64,000 nt of DNA from Kangsaoukella pontilimi. GTDB taxonomy: Bacteria > Pseudomonadota > Alphaproteobacteria > Rhodobacterales > Rhodobacteraceae. The notes beneath the pieces are model-generated. The model did no database searches and was not told the origin of the DNA. It saw only the letters and a program-made list of their open reading frames with translations. The DNA is taken from contig NZ_WUPT01000001.1 in the NCBI RefSeq assembly GCF_009830125.1, forward strand, positions 1,488,001 to 1,552,000. The letters are read 5' to 3'. This document shows positions 1 to 8,396 of this stretch, one piece after another. The position numbers were made by a program, and so were the translations under genes. Every line of letters starts with the position of its first letter. Within the stretch, counting starts at the first letter, position 1.

Positions 1-1
1 C

Positions 2-202
2 GAAGTCGGCAAGGACATACTCGACCTTACTGGGTGGTCAGGCAACTTCGTGCTTGATCCGACTTATACCGAGCCTGCGGGCGAAGGCGAACCGGACTTC
101 ACGGGAACGCTGATCACTCACACATGGGGCGACCCCGGCGCAGAGCAGACCGACACGATATTCCTGCTCGACGTGTCCATCAGCGAATACTTGATAGCCT
201 GA
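2..202 (+). CDS. Hypothetical protein, 3' fragment
   Basis: An open frame enters from the left edge and ends with TGA at 200-202, giving the last 66 residues of a protein. The fragment is acidic (repeated Asp/Glu, Gly-Glu-Gly) and ends in a hydrophobic stretch, FLLDVSISEYLIA. No domain is recognisable from this piece. The downstream BKACE gene begins only 4 nt after the stop and has no obvious ribosome-binding site, so the two are probably translated from one message. The function is unknown. Confidence 0.55.
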   Translation, partial: EVGKDILDLTGWSGNFVLDPTYTEPAGEGEPDFTGTLITHTWGDPGAEQTDTIFLLDVSISEYLIA

Positions 203-206
203 CCCA

Positions 207-1142
207 ATGCCCCGCCCTGCCCGCAAGGTCATCATCACCTGCGCCGTCACCGGCTCGATCCACACGCCATCGATGTCGCCGCACCTGCCCGTCACGCCTG
301 ACGAGATCGCGGAAAGCGCCATTGCAGCGGCCGAAGCCGGCGCGGCAATCCTGCACCTCCACGCCCGCGATCCCGAGACCGGCAGACCCGATCAGAGCCC
401 CGAGGCCTTCCTGCCCTTTCTCGGCCGGATCAAGCAGGCCACGAATGCCGTTCTGAACCTGACCACCGGCGGCTCGCCCTTCATGGATGTCGAGGAACGG
501 GTCCAGCCCGCCGCCATCCACAAGCCCGAGGTGGCCAGCCTGAACATGGGCTCGATGAATTTCGGCCTCTACCCGATGCTCGACCGCTTCACCGAGTTCG
601 AACACGACTGGGAACGGCAGCACCTGGAGGCCTCGCGCGAACTCGTCTTCAAGAACACCTTCGCCGATATCGAAAAGGTGCTGTCTATCTGCACCGCCAA
701 CGGAACGAAGTTCGAATTCGAGTGCTACGACATCTCGCATCTCTACACCCTTGCCCATTTCGTGGACCGGGGGCTGGTGACGCCCCCTTTCCTTGTCCAG
801 TCGGTCTTCGGCCTTCTGGGCGGGATCGGCGCGCACGCGGAAGACGTCATGCATATGCGCCGCACCGCCGACCGGCTGTTCGGTGAGGACTACCAGTGGT
901 CCGTGCTGGGCGCAGGTGCCGCACAGATGCGCGTGGCAGCACAGGCGGCGGCACTGGGCGGACATGTGCGCGTGGGGCTGGAGGACTCGCTCTGGGCCGG
1001 TCCGGGACGCCTTGCGCAGTCGAACGCGGAACAGGTGGGCATCGTGCGCGGTCTGATCGAGGGGCTGGGACTGGAGGTCGCCACCCCGGACGAGGCGCGG
1101 GACCTTCTGGCGCTGAAGGGCGGGGATCGCGTGGGGTTCTAG
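207..1142 (+). CDS. BKACE-family beta-keto acid cleavage enzyme (DUF849)
   Basis: A 311-residue TIM-barrel protein of the DUF849/BKACE family, which uses zinc to condense a beta-keto acid with acetyl-CoA and split it into acetoacetate and a new CoA ester. The family's HxH zinc motif is present as H50-L-H52 in ILHLHARDPETG, and a likely third ligand is E259 in VGLEDSLW. The length is normal for the family (about 270-310). Known substrates include 3-keto-5-aminohexanoate and dehydrocarnitine. Neither the sequence nor the neighbours decides the substrate here: no lysine-fermentation or carnitine genes are visible. It follows an unknown gene closely on the same strand. Confidence 0.9.
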   Translation: MPRPARKVIITCAVTGSIHTPSMSPHLPVTPDEIAESAIAAAEAGAAILHLHARDPETGRPDQSPEAFLPFLGRIKQATNAVLNLTTGGSPFMDVEERVQPAAIHKPEVASLNMGSMNFGLYPMLDRFTEFEHDWERQHLEASRELVFKNTFADIEKVLSICTANGTKFEFECYDISHLYTLAHFVDRGLVTPPFLVQSVFGLLGGIGAHAEDVMHMRRTADRLFGEDYQWSVLGAGAAQMRVAAQAAALGGHVRVGLEDSLWAGPGRLAQSNAEQVGIVRGLIEGLGLEVATPDEARDLLALKGGDRVGF

Positions 1143-1951
1143 GCCGTCCGAAGCCGGCGCAGACCGGCGAGCCCGCCCAAAGCGCCCAGCATCAGCCAGA
1201 TCGCGCCGGGCAGCGGAATTTCCGGCGGTGGCGGCGGCGGCGGTGGCGTGAAATCGACCGTGACAGCAAGAAGCTTCCAGCTTGCCATGTCACCCGCCAT
1301 GATCCCGAAGACGCTGTCGAAGAGGTTCTCATCGGCAAGATTGAAGCTGCCCCGCGACAGATAGCTGTCTAGGTTCGCCGTGACGGTCCCCGAGAACGCA
1401 AGCTGATCGCCTAACCCGATGTCGCCACCGGTCATCGTATCGAGCAGGATTTCGAAAGAGCCGTCGGTATCCTCAAAGCCGAGGTCGTGGCCTCCCCATG
1501 TCCACTCGCCGATCCAGCCAAACGTCAGCGCCGTCAGGGTCACATCGACGAGTTCGCCGCCGCTGTAAAAAGACAGCTCGACATAGTCGCGGGTGTTGCT
1601 GGACGCACCATCGACCGAATGAACGGGGTCTTCGCTGTAGCATTCGCCGACATTGCAGACGCCCAGACCGTTGTTGAACCGGCGCAGGCGATCGGCGTCC
1701 TGAAAGGTGCCGCCATCCACCGTATCGCTGCCGTCATAGCTCAGGCCGGTGACATAGCCGCCGCCGAAAATGCCAGTCAGGCCGCCGTCGGTGATACTGA
1801 GCGTATAGTCGTTCAGAAACGTGCCGGGATCGCCCGCAGGGTCATAGATCGATGTCTCGCTGGCAAGGTCGAACGTATAGCTCGCCGCCGACGCCGCGAT
1901 CGGCGCCAGAGCCGCAAGGAATGCGGTCGCAAGCAAACGTTTCGGTGCCAT
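1139..1951 (-). CDS. Secreted protein with VPLPA-CTERM-like sorting tail (1 of 3)
   Basis: A 270-residue exported protein. The start at 1951 (MAPKRLLAT) is chosen because it opens a standard signal peptide ending near ASA-AS, with a G-rich Shine-Dalgarno just upstream. The body is acidic and rich in Gly, Asp and Thr, with a Cys pair around CNVGEC. It ends with an eight-proline run, the sorting motif EIPLPGA, a transmembrane segment and a basic end (RRLRTA). This is the layout of VPLPA-CTERM proteins, which exosortase D is thought to process for export to the surface. The coding end overlaps the convergent BKACE gene by 4 nt. The function of the mature domain is unknown. Confidence 0.85.
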   Translation of the reverse strand: MAPKRLLATAFLAALAPIAASAASYTFDLASETSIYDPAGDPGTFLNDYTLSITDGGLTGIFGGGYVTGLSYDGSDTVDGGTFQDADRLRRFNNGLGVCNVGECYSEDPVHSVDGASSNTRDYVELSFYSGGELVDVTLTALTFGWIGEWTWGGHDLGFEDTDGSFEILLDTMTGGDIGLGDQLAFSGTVTANLDSYLSRGSFNLADENLFDSVFGIMAGDMASWKLLAVTVDFTPPPPPPPPEIPLPGAIWLMLGALGGLAGLRRLRTA

Positions 1952-2160
1952 ACTCAGCCCCCACTGGTACGCCTGCCGGAATGGCAGGACCGGCTTCGTA
2001 CATGCCGGATTTACCTGCCATTTTAAAGACACAATGCTGACGCACCAATGCCTCATTTGGAAACAAACTTAATCCATTGAAAAATTGGAGTTTTCCGCGT
2101 CTCCCCGTCCCGGATCGACGGACAGGCGCAGACAGGGCGGCAGCTTTCCGCCGGAATCGA

Positions 2161-2187
2161 AAAGGCGGCCCGCGAAGGGCCGCCTTT
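2161..2187 (-). terminator. Intrinsic terminator of the second VPLPA-CTERM gene
   Basis: An 11-bp perfect inverted repeat, AAAGGCGGCCC / GGGCCGCCTTT with loop GCGAA, starts 21 nt beyond the stop codon of the minus-strand gene that ends at 2209. Read on the minus strand it is followed by TTTTCGATT, a short T-rich tail. Confidence 0.7.
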
Positions 2188-2208
2188 GCATCGCCAGAGA
2201 GGCGAGAT

Positions 2209-2790
2209 TTACGACTTGCGGCGCTTCATCGCCACCAGGCCACCAAGACCGCCAAGCAGCAGCCAGCCAGCGGCGGGCAGCGGGATTTCCTGTCCAACTC
2301 CACGCCCGTAAAGGGTCACGTGGCTGATGTCCTTGCCGTCGAACACGTCGCCGTAAAGGCCAGTGAAACCACTGAGCAGATAACCCGTCAGAAACGTGTC
2401 GTTGCCATCCTTGAAGATGAGCATACCGTCCGAGTACATGCTGGCGAGACCTTCCCAGATCGCCCAGGTGCCGCTCGTGCCGTCGCCGTTCACCGACAGG
2501 TAATTTGTCGAAGAGACCTCGGGATTGCTGTAAACCGTCTCATCATCGACATCGACGCCTTCGTCCTTGTCGAGATACACCCAGTCAGTGAAACCGAAGA
2601 ACGCCTCGCCGTTCACCGTAATCGGTGTCGTGTTCAGAAAATCCTGGTTCGCTGTAGAGCTGATCTCGCAATCGGACGTACCGGTCACGAGGGCGGCCAG
2701 CGCATCACCGCACTTGGCGGTCGCCGCGCTTGCAGCGCCACCGATGACCGACATAGCTGCGACCGCAATTATAGTTCTAAAAACATTCAT
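2209..2790 (-). CDS. Secreted protein with VPLPA-CTERM-like sorting tail (2 of 3)
   Basis: A 193-residue exported protein. The start at 2790 (MNVFRTII) gives a clean signal peptide ending ASAAT; longer frames upstream lack one. The mature part is acidic, with two N-terminal cysteines (AKCGDAL, SDCEIS). The C-terminus has EIPLPAAGW, a hydrophobic segment and MKRRKS, almost identical to the tail of the neighbouring gene at 3090-3833 although the bodies differ. That is the signature of a shared sorting signal rather than shared function. It has its own terminator and shares an upstream element with the next gene. The mature function is unknown. Confidence 0.85.
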   Translation of the reverse strand: MNVFRTIIAVAAMSVIGGAASAATAKCGDALAALVTGTSDCEISSTANQDFLNTTPITVNGEAFFGFTDWVYLDKDEGVDVDDETVYSNPEVSSTNYLSVNGDGTSGTWAIWEGLASMYSDGMLIFKDGNDTFLTGYLLSGFTGLYGDVFDGKDISHVTLYGRGVGQEIPLPAAGWLLLGGLGGLVAMKRRKS

Positions 2791-2864
2791 AGATGGTACC
2801 CCCACCAAACAATCGCGTCCGAAATAGACGCTATTCACCCAACTAGACCTTACGCCCAAGAGTT

Positions 2865-2901
2865 CCCCAAAGGAAGCAAATTGTGGCGAAAATGGGGCAA
2901 A
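2865..2901 (-). promoter_or_regulatory. Upstream element shared with the neighbouring VPLPA-CTERM gene (copy A)
   Basis: On the plus strand CCCCAAAGGAA (2865-2875) is followed by AAAATGGGGCAAA (2889-2901). The same two blocks occur at 3922-3953. Each pair lies about 75-120 nt upstream of the start codon of a minus-strand VPLPA-CTERM gene. A regulatory role is inferred from this conserved placement. Confidence 0.45.
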
Positions 2902-3004
2902 TAGCCCCTATATCTGGGTTTATCCACAGACGCTTCACAATGACTGCCATCGCAGCGTGAACGATGATGCCCCAGTTCCATCATTGTATCGCATTAATAA
3001 ACAA

Positions 3005-3026
3005 AGGCCCGGACGCATCCGGGCCT
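3005..3026 (-). terminator. Intrinsic terminator of the third VPLPA-CTERM gene
   Basis: The hairpin AGGCCCGGA / TCCGGGCCT with loop CGCA lies about 64 nt beyond the stop of the minus-strand gene that ends at 3090. On the minus strand it is followed by TTGTTTATTA, a good T-rich tail. Confidence 0.8.
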
Positions 3027-3089
3027 CGATTCGCAAGGACGGCGCCCCAGATGGGACGCCGTCGATACAAAGGTGGGTGGTTCAGGCCG

Positions 3090-3833
3090 TTAAGACTTGC
3101 GCCGCTTCATCGCAGCCAGACCGCCAAGACCGCCAATCAGCAGCCAGCCGGCGGCGGGCAGCGGGATTTCCGGCGGCGGCGGCATGCTCGGTGCACAGGT
3201 GCTGATCGAGCTTACGCCCTCGAAGCCATGATCACCGCCTTGGGCCAGCGCCATGCAGTCGATCCGCACGTTCGCCGAGCCAAGCGCCTCGAAGGTCAAC
3301 TTGGTGACGTCGGTGAAGCCGCTTTCGATAATCACCCAGAACCCTTCGCTGCGCTTGTCGAGGAAGCTGACTTCCTCCGGCGTCTCTTCGACGGTGAAGA
3401 TGCTCACGAGCGAGTTGTAGTCGGTGTCGTTCTTGTAGTCGATGTTCAGACCCAGGGTCAGAACGTCGCCTTCGTCAGTGTTATCCGTGATCCGCAGATA
3501 GTTGACGATAGCGTCGTCGCCCTCGCCTTCCTGCGAACCCACGCCGTCGAGGTTCACGTAGAAACCCAGGAGCGAGAACAGGACGTTATCTTCAGGCGTC
3601 GTGTCGATCGTCGTCAGAAAGTCCTGCGTGCCGGCTTCCTTAAGGCACCAAGTCTCTTTGTCGTAGCACTGACCGTTCACGCCATTGGCCGGGTCGTAGA
3701 TATACCCCTGGCTCACATACGGATCGTCAGGCTTCTTCTCGCCGAAATCCTCGATTGTATATGTCGCTGCGCTTGCAGCGCCCGCAGCAAAGGACAACGC
3801 CCCCGCCGCAAGCAGTGTATTCATAAGTTTCAT
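3090..3833 (-). CDS. Secreted protein with VPLPA-CTERM-like sorting tail (3 of 3)
   Basis: A 247-residue exported protein. The start at 3833 (MKLMNTLL) is preceded by GGGGGAAATT, a good ribosome-binding site, and opens a signal peptide ending ASAAT. The body is acidic, with paired cysteines (GQCYDKETWC, plus two near the end), suggesting disulfides outside the cytoplasm. It ends PPPPEIPLPAAGW, then a transmembrane segment, then MKRRKS, the VPLPA-CTERM pattern. The upstream region carries a CtrA-type box and an element shared with the second gene of the trio. No exosortase gene lies in this window. Confidence 0.85.
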   Translation of the reverse strand: MKLMNTLLAAGALSFAAGAASAATYTIEDFGEKKPDDPYVSQGYIYDPANGVNGQCYDKETWCLKEAGTQDFLTTIDTTPEDNVLFSLLGFYVNLDGVGSQEGEGDDAIVNYLRITDNTDEGDVLTLGLNIDYKNDTDYNSLVSIFTVEETPEEVSFLDKRSEGFWVIIESGFTDVTKLTFEALGSANVRIDCMALAQGGDHGFEGVSSISTCAPSMPPPPEIPLPAAGWLLIGGLGGLAAMKRRKS

Positions 3834-3884
3834 AATTTCCCCCACCAGGAACGCGGCGCAGACGCCGCCAAAAAAAACACGGGT

Positions 3885-3900
3885 TTAACCCCGCATTAAC
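3885..3900. promoter_or_regulatory. CtrA-type box TTAA-N7-TTAAC
   Basis: TTAA (3885-3888), seven bases, then TTAAC (3896-3900) match the full-length CtrA recognition pattern known from alphaproteobacteria. It lies 52-67 nt upstream of the VPLPA-CTERM gene that starts at 3833. Binding is inferred from the match only. Confidence 0.45.
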
Positions 3901-3921
3901 GTTACCCGACGGCAAGACCTG

Positions 3922-3953
3922 CCCCAAGGAAATACGTCCAAAATGGGGCAAAA
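3922..3953 (-). promoter_or_regulatory. Upstream element shared with the neighbouring VPLPA-CTERM gene (copy B)
   Basis: CCCCAAGGAAA (3922-3932) is followed by AAAATGGGGCAAAA (3940-3953). The 13-base core AAAATGGGGCAAA is identical to that at 2889-2901 and sits at nearly the same distance (about 107-119 nt) from its gene's start codon. The CtrA-type box lies between it and the gene. Confidence 0.45.
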
Positions 3954-4146
3954 TCGCGGCAAAATCCGGCATTTGGTGCCTTTCGACCGCGTCGGCACAA
4001 GCGGCGAAAATCCGATCCGTGGACGGTAAGAGCCTGTGGATAGGACTGTGCAAAAATCAGAACCAATCCGCGAATCAGCGGCCTTGCGGTGCAGCCGCGC
4101 ATTTGCTCTAGCTTGAGACAGGCATATCACAGCGAGGGGCCGACCC

Positions 4147-5277
4147 ATGACCAACCCGCCCGCCTTCACCATGGGGATCGAAGAGGAATACCTCCTTGTC
4201 GAACCCGAGACGGGCGCACTCGCCTCCGCACCGGACGCCATGATGGACGCCTGCGCGGAACGGCTCGAAGGCCAATTCAGCCCCGAGTTTCTCGCCTGTC
4301 AGGTCGAGGTCGGCACGCAGGTCGCCGCCAATATCAATGAGGCGCGCGAGGACCTGCGCCACCTCCGCGCTACCGTGGCCGAGGTCGCAGCCGAGTTCGG
4401 CCTCGCCCCCATCGCCGCCTCCTGCCATCCCTTCGCGGACTGGAAGGAACAGCACCACACTGACCGCGAGCGCTACAACGATCTGGAACGGGCGCTCGCG
4501 GGCGTCGCGCGGCGGATGCTGATCTGCGGAATGCACGTTCATGTGGGCGTCGAGGACAAGGACACCCGCATCGACCTGATGAACCAGCTCATGTATTTCC
4601 TGCCGCACCTGCTGGCGCTCTCGACCTCCTCGCCTTTCTGGCAGGGGCAGGATACCGGCCTCGCCTCCTACCGGCTGACGGTGTTCGACAACCTGCCTCG
4701 CACCGGTCTGCCGCCGCGTTTCTCGGGCTGGTCCGAATACCAGCGCACGGTCACGGCGCTGACCTCGCTCGACATCATCGAGGACTCGACCAAGATCTGG
4801 TGGGATCTCCGCCCCTCGCACCGCTTCCCCACGATCGAAAGCCGGATTTGCGACGTCTCGCCCAGGCTGGAAGACACTCTGACCATCGCCGCGCTGACCC
4901 AGTCGATCACCCGGATGCTCTGGCGGCTGTCGCGCTCGAACATGCGCTGGCGCATCTACGATACCTTCCTTGTGGGCGAAAACCGCTGGCGGGCCCAGCG
5001 GTTCGGGGCCTCGGAAGGGCTGATCGACTTCGGCCGAAACGAGATCAAGCCGATGGAGGACCTGCTGGCCGAGCTTCTGGATCTGATCGAAGAGGACGCC
5101 GGTATCCTGCGCTGTACCGAAGAGGTGCACCGCGCCCCGGAAATGGTTGCCGGTGGCACCAGTTCCGACCGTCAGCGCCGCGTCTATGCCGGCGCGCGCG
5201 AGGCGGGCGAGGATCATCAGGGCGCTCTTCGTGCCGTCGTGAACCACCTGATCGAGGAATTCACCGCCGACCTCTGA
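4147..5277 (+). CDS. Carboxylate-amine ligase, YbdK / glutamate-cysteine ligase 2 family
   Basis: A 376-residue ATP-dependent ligase of the GCS2/YbdK family. Family marks include [15 protein letters not shown] at the N-terminus, the His-rich CGMHVHVG (about residue 125), and [19 protein letters not shown] in the middle. Members join an amine to a carboxylate, typically glutamate to cysteine with low activity in YbdK; the true substrate is usually unknown. A GAGGGG Shine-Dalgarno supports the start at 4147. It stands alone, divergent from the VPLPA-CTERM gene and 60 bp ahead of the valine-degradation genes, which have their own ribosome-binding site. Confidence 0.9.
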   Translation: MTNPPAFTMGIEEEYLLVEPETGALASAPDAMMDACAERLEGQFSPEFLACQVEVGTQVAANINEAREDLRHLRATVAEVAAEFGLAPIAASCHPFADWKEQHHTDRERYNDLERALAGVARRMLICGMHVHVGVEDKDTRIDLMNQLMYFLPHLLALSTSSPFWQGQDTGLASYRLTVFDNLPRTGLPPRFSGWSEYQRTVTALTSLDIIEDSTKIWWDLRPSHRFPTIESRICDVSPRLEDTLTIAALTQSITRMLWRLSRSNMRWRIYDTFLVGENRWRAQRFGASEGLIDFGRNEIKPMEDLLAELLDLIEEDAGILRCTEEVHRAPEMVAGGTSSDRQRRVYAGAREAGEDHQGALRAVVNHLIEEFTADL

Positions 5278-5337
5278 CTTGCCCGGCCTGTCCGGCCACG
5301 TTAACTGGACAAGTGTTCAATTCCTGCGGAGGACGCC

Positions 5338-6480
5338 ATGGATTTCGCCCTGTCGGACGAACAATCCGCCATCTTCGACATGGCCCGCGCATTTGCCACC
5401 GACCGGATCGCGCCCCATGCCCGGCAATGGGAGACGGACGGCACCATCCCGAAAGACCTCTGGACCGATATCGCCGCCCTCGGTTTCGGCGGGCTCTATG
5501 TCAGCGAGGACGCAGGCGGCGCGGGTCTCACCCGGCTCGACGGCACCATCGTCTTCGAAGCGCTCTCGGGCGCCTGTGCCTCTGTCGCGGCGTTCCTGTC
5601 GATCCACAACATGTGCGCCGCAATGGTCGCGGCCCACGCCCGGCCCGAGACTCGCGACAGGCTCCTGCCCGACGTGATCGCCATGCGTCGACTCCTGTCC
5701 TACTGCCTGACCGAACCCGGCTCGGGCTCCGATGCCGCCGCGCTCCGCGCCCGCGCCACCCGCACGGACACCGGCTGGAGCCTCACTGGGACCAAGGCGT
5801 TCATCTCGGGCGGCGGCTATTCCGATGCCTACATCGTCATGGCCCGGACGGGCGGCGACGGACCGGATGGCATCTCTGCCTTTCTGGTCGAAGACGGCAC
5901 GCCCGGCCTCTCCTTCGGCGCTCTTGAGGACAAAATGGGCTGGAAAAGCCAGCCGACCCGACAAGTGCACTTAGACAATTGCAACATTCCCTCCGCCAAT
6001 CTCCTTGGAAATGAGGGGGACGGTTTCAAATATGCAATGAAAGGCCTCGATGGCGGCCGCCTGAACATCGCCGCCTGTTCCCTCGGCGCCGCGCAGGCCG
6101 CGCTGGACAAGACGCTCGCCTACATGGCCGAGCGTCAGGCCTTCGGTCAGCCCCTCGACCGCTTTCAGGCACTCCAGTTCAAGCTGGCCGATACCGAGAT
6201 CGAGCTTCAGGCCGCCCGCACTTTTCTCCGCCACGCCGCCTGGGCCTTGGATACCGCCCAACCCGACGCCACCCGACGCTGCGCCATGGCCAAGGCCTTC
6301 GTGACCGAGGCCGCAAGCCGCGCCGCCGACACCTGCCTTCAGCTTCACGGCGGATACGGCTATCTGGCGGATTACGGCATCGAGAAGATCGTGCGCGATC
6401 TGCGCGTGCATCGTATTCTCGAAGGCACCAACGAAATCATGCGGGTGATCGTCGCCCGCGATATGCTGAAGACCAGATGA
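5338..6480 (+). CDS. Acyl-CoA dehydrogenase, probably isobutyryl-CoA dehydrogenase
   Basis: A 380-residue FAD-dependent acyl-CoA dehydrogenase. Landmarks are the flavin/substrate stretch CLTEPGSGSDAA, the GGRLNIAACSLG segment, the C-terminal LHGGYGYLADYGIEK, and ILEGTNEIMRVI, which carries the family's usual catalytic Glu. It is followed immediately (4-nt ATGA overlap) by a 3-hydroxyisobutyryl-CoA hydrolase/hydratase gene and then by 3-hydroxyisobutyrate dehydrogenase, so oxidation of isobutyryl-CoA to methacrylyl-CoA in valine breakdown is the likely role. GGAGG precedes the ATG. The substrate is inferred from the operon; the family itself is certain. Confidence 0.9.
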   Translation: MDFALSDEQSAIFDMARAFATDRIAPHARQWETDGTIPKDLWTDIAALGFGGLYVSEDAGGAGLTRLDGTIVFEALSGACASVAAFLSIHNMCAAMVAAHARPETRDRLLPDVIAMRRLLSYCLTEPGSGSDAAALRARATRTDTGWSLTGTKAFISGGGYSDAYIVMARTGGDGPDGISAFLVEDGTPGLSFGALEDKMGWKSQPTRQVHLDNCNIPSANLLGNEGDGFKYAMKGLDGGRLNIAACSLGAAQAALDKTLAYMAERQAFGQPLDRFQALQFKLADTEIELQAARTFLRHAAWALDTAQPDATRRCAMAKAFVTEAASRAADTCLQLHGGYGYLADYGIEKIVRDLRVHRILEGTNEIMRVIVARDMLKTR

Positions 6481-7523
6481 GCGACATTCACATCCGAAAA
6501 ACGGGCCGGACCGGCCGCATCACCCTGACCCGCCCGGACGCGCTGAACGCGATCACGTGGGACATGGTCGAGGCGCTGAGCGCCGCCCTGCCGCGCTTCG
6601 CCGCGGACGACGACGTCACGATGCTGGTTATCGACGGCGCGGGCGACCGTGCCTTCTGCGCGGGCGGCGATATCGCCGGCATCTATGCCGCGCTAAAGGC
6701 CGGAGACCATGGCGAGGTGCGCCGCTTCTGGCGGGCCGAATACCCGCTGAACCTCGCCCTCTTCGACTTCCCCAAACCCGTGGCGACCTTCCTGCAGGGC
6801 TTCACCATGGGCGGCGGCGTCGGCATCGGCTGCCACGGCTCGCACCGGGTGGTGGGCGACACCTCCCGCATCGCCATGCCGGAATGCACCATCGGGCTGG
6901 TGCCGGACGTGGGCGGATCGCTTCTTCTGGCGCGGGCGCCGGGACGCCTCGGCGAGTATCTCGGCACGACCGGCGCACGGATGGGGCCGGGCGATGCGAT
7001 CCACGCGGGCTTTGCGGATTACTATATCCCCGAGGCCGCGTGGCCCGACCTGATCGCCCGTCTCGAAGAGACCGGCGACTGGAACGCGATCGACGCGGCG
7101 GCCATGCCCGCTCCGGACAGCCCGCTCGCGTCCGAGCAGCCCTTGGTCGACACCCATTTCGGCGGCGAAACGCTCCGCGATATCCTCACCTCGCTTCGAG
7201 GCGACGAGACCGACTGGACCCACGCCACGCTTGACCGTCTGGCAAGGAACGCACCGCTGGCCATGGCCACCGCCGTGCAACTGATCCACCGAGCCCGCAC
7301 CCGCGACCGGATGGACGAGGCGCTTCGGCAGGAATACCGTTTCGCCCACCGCATCGTCGAGATGGGCGACTTTCAGGAAGGCATCCGCGCCGCCGTCATC
7401 GACAAGGACCGCGCGCCGACATGGCGCCACCCCGCGCCCGACGCCCCCACCCCGGCCGAGGTCTCGGCCATGCTCATGCCGCTCGGCCCGGACGACCTCA
7501 CATTCCAGGAGACGCCCACATGA
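6477..7523 (+). CDS. 3-hydroxyisobutyryl-CoA hydrolase / enoyl-CoA hydratase family protein
   Basis: A 348-residue crotonase-fold protein. GAGDRAFCAGGDI and GFTMGGGVGIGCHG form the oxyanion-hole region, and MPECTIGLVPDVGGS carries the acidic residues typical of the 3-hydroxyisobutyryl-CoA hydrolase branch. The C-terminal EGIRAAVIDKDRAPTW is also typical of that branch, and the length exceeds that of simple hydratases (about 260). It would release free 3-hydroxyisobutyrate for the next enzyme. It overlaps both neighbours by 4 nt (ATGA junctions), showing tight translational coupling. A plain enoyl-CoA hydratase role cannot be fully excluded. Confidence 0.88.
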   Translation: MSDIHIRKTGRTGRITLTRPDALNAITWDMVEALSAALPRFAADDDVTMLVIDGAGDRAFCAGGDIAGIYAALKAGDHGEVRRFWRAEYPLNLALFDFPKPVATFLQGFTMGGGVGIGCHGSHRVVGDTSRIAMPECTIGLVPDVGGSLLLARAPGRLGEYLGTTGARMGPGDAIHAGFADYYIPEAAWPDLIARLEETGDWNAIDAAAMPAPDSPLASEQPLVDTHFGGETLRDILTSLRGDETDWTHATLDRLARNAPLAMATAVQLIHRARTRDRMDEALRQEYRFAHRIVEMGDFQEGIRAAVIDKDRAPTWRHPAPDAPTPAEVSAMLMPLGPDDLTFQETPT

Positions 7524-8392
7524 AAATCGCCTTCATCGGACTTGGAAACATGGGCGCGCCCATGGCCCGCAACCTCGCCGCAGCGGGCCATGACGTGACG
7601 GGCTTCGACACCGCCGCCCCCATGCCCGATGGCGTCGCCGCCGCCGACAGCGCCGCCGCCGCTGCGACCGGCGCAGAGGTGGTCGTCACCATGCTGCCCG
7701 ACGGCGCGATCCTTCGCGCCGTGGCGGATGAGGTCATCCCCGCCATGACACCCGGCGCCATCCTGCTCGACTGCTCGACCGTCGACGTGGACAGCGCCCG
7801 CGCCGTCGCAGCACAAGCCTCCGACGCCGGCCTTCTTGCGCTCGACGCCCCCGTCTCGGGCGGCGTTGGGGGCGCCGACGCCGGAACGCTCACCTTCATG
7901 GTGGGCGGCCCCGAGGACGCCTATCTCACCGCCAAACCCCTCTTCGAGATCATGGGCCAGAAGGCCGTCCATTGCGGTCCGTCCGGCAACGGTCAGGCCG
8001 CCAAGATCTGCAACAACATGATCCTCGGCGTCACCATGATCGCCACCTGCGAGGCCTTCGCGCTGGCCGACAAGCTCGGCCTCGACCGGCAGGCCATGTT
8101 CGACGTGGTCTCGACCTCGTCCGGTCAGAGCTGGTCGATGAATACCTATTGCCCCGCCCCCGGCGTCGGTCCTCGGTCCCCCGCCGATAACGGCTACCGA
8201 CCGGGCTTCGCGGCGGAACTCATGCTCAAGGACCTGCGCCTGTCCCAACAGGCTGCGGCCTCGGTCGACGCCGACACGCCCATGGGCGTACGGGCGCGCG
8301 ACCTCTACGCTCAATTCGTCGAGGCCGAGGATGGCCGCGGCAAGGACTTCTCCGCCATGCTGCCCCGCTTCGAGAAACGCCCGAGGGGCTGA
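7520..8392 (+). CDS. mmsB: 3-hydroxyisobutyrate dehydrogenase
   Basis: A 290-residue NAD-dependent beta-hydroxyacid dehydrogenase. It has the Rossmann start MKIAFIGLGNMGAPMARNL, the substrate-binding signature DAPVSGGVGGADAGTL, and the catalytic Lys region GNGQAAKICNNM. The start at 7520 overlaps the upstream stop and matches where the Rossmann motif begins. It oxidises 3-hydroxyisobutyrate to methylmalonate semialdehyde. The next pathway enzyme, methylmalonate-semialdehyde dehydrogenase (mmsA), is not in the window. Confidence 0.93.
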   Translation: MKIAFIGLGNMGAPMARNLAAAGHDVTGFDTAAPMPDGVAAADSAAAAATGAEVVVTMLPDGAILRAVADEVIPAMTPGAILLDCSTVDVDSARAVAAQASDAGLLALDAPVSGGVGGADAGTLTFMVGGPEDAYLTAKPLFEIMGQKAVHCGPSGNGQAAKICNNMILGVTMIATCEAFALADKLGLDRQAMFDVVSTSSGQSWSMNTYCPAPGVGPRSPADNGYRPGFAAELMLKDLRLSQQAAASVDADTPMGVRARDLYAQFVEAEDGRGKDFSAMLPRFEKRPRG

Positions 8393-8396
8393 CCGG

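Larger units (their letters stand above)
3834..4146. other. Divergent intergenic region, VPLPA-CTERM gene / carboxylate-amine ligase gene
   Basis: This 313-bp gap holds the promoters of the minus-strand gene at 3833 and the plus-strand gene at 4147. It contains a CtrA-type box (3885-3900), the shared upstream element (3922-3953), and a GAGGGG ribosome-binding site just before 4147. I see no coding frame of its own. Confidence 0.6.
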
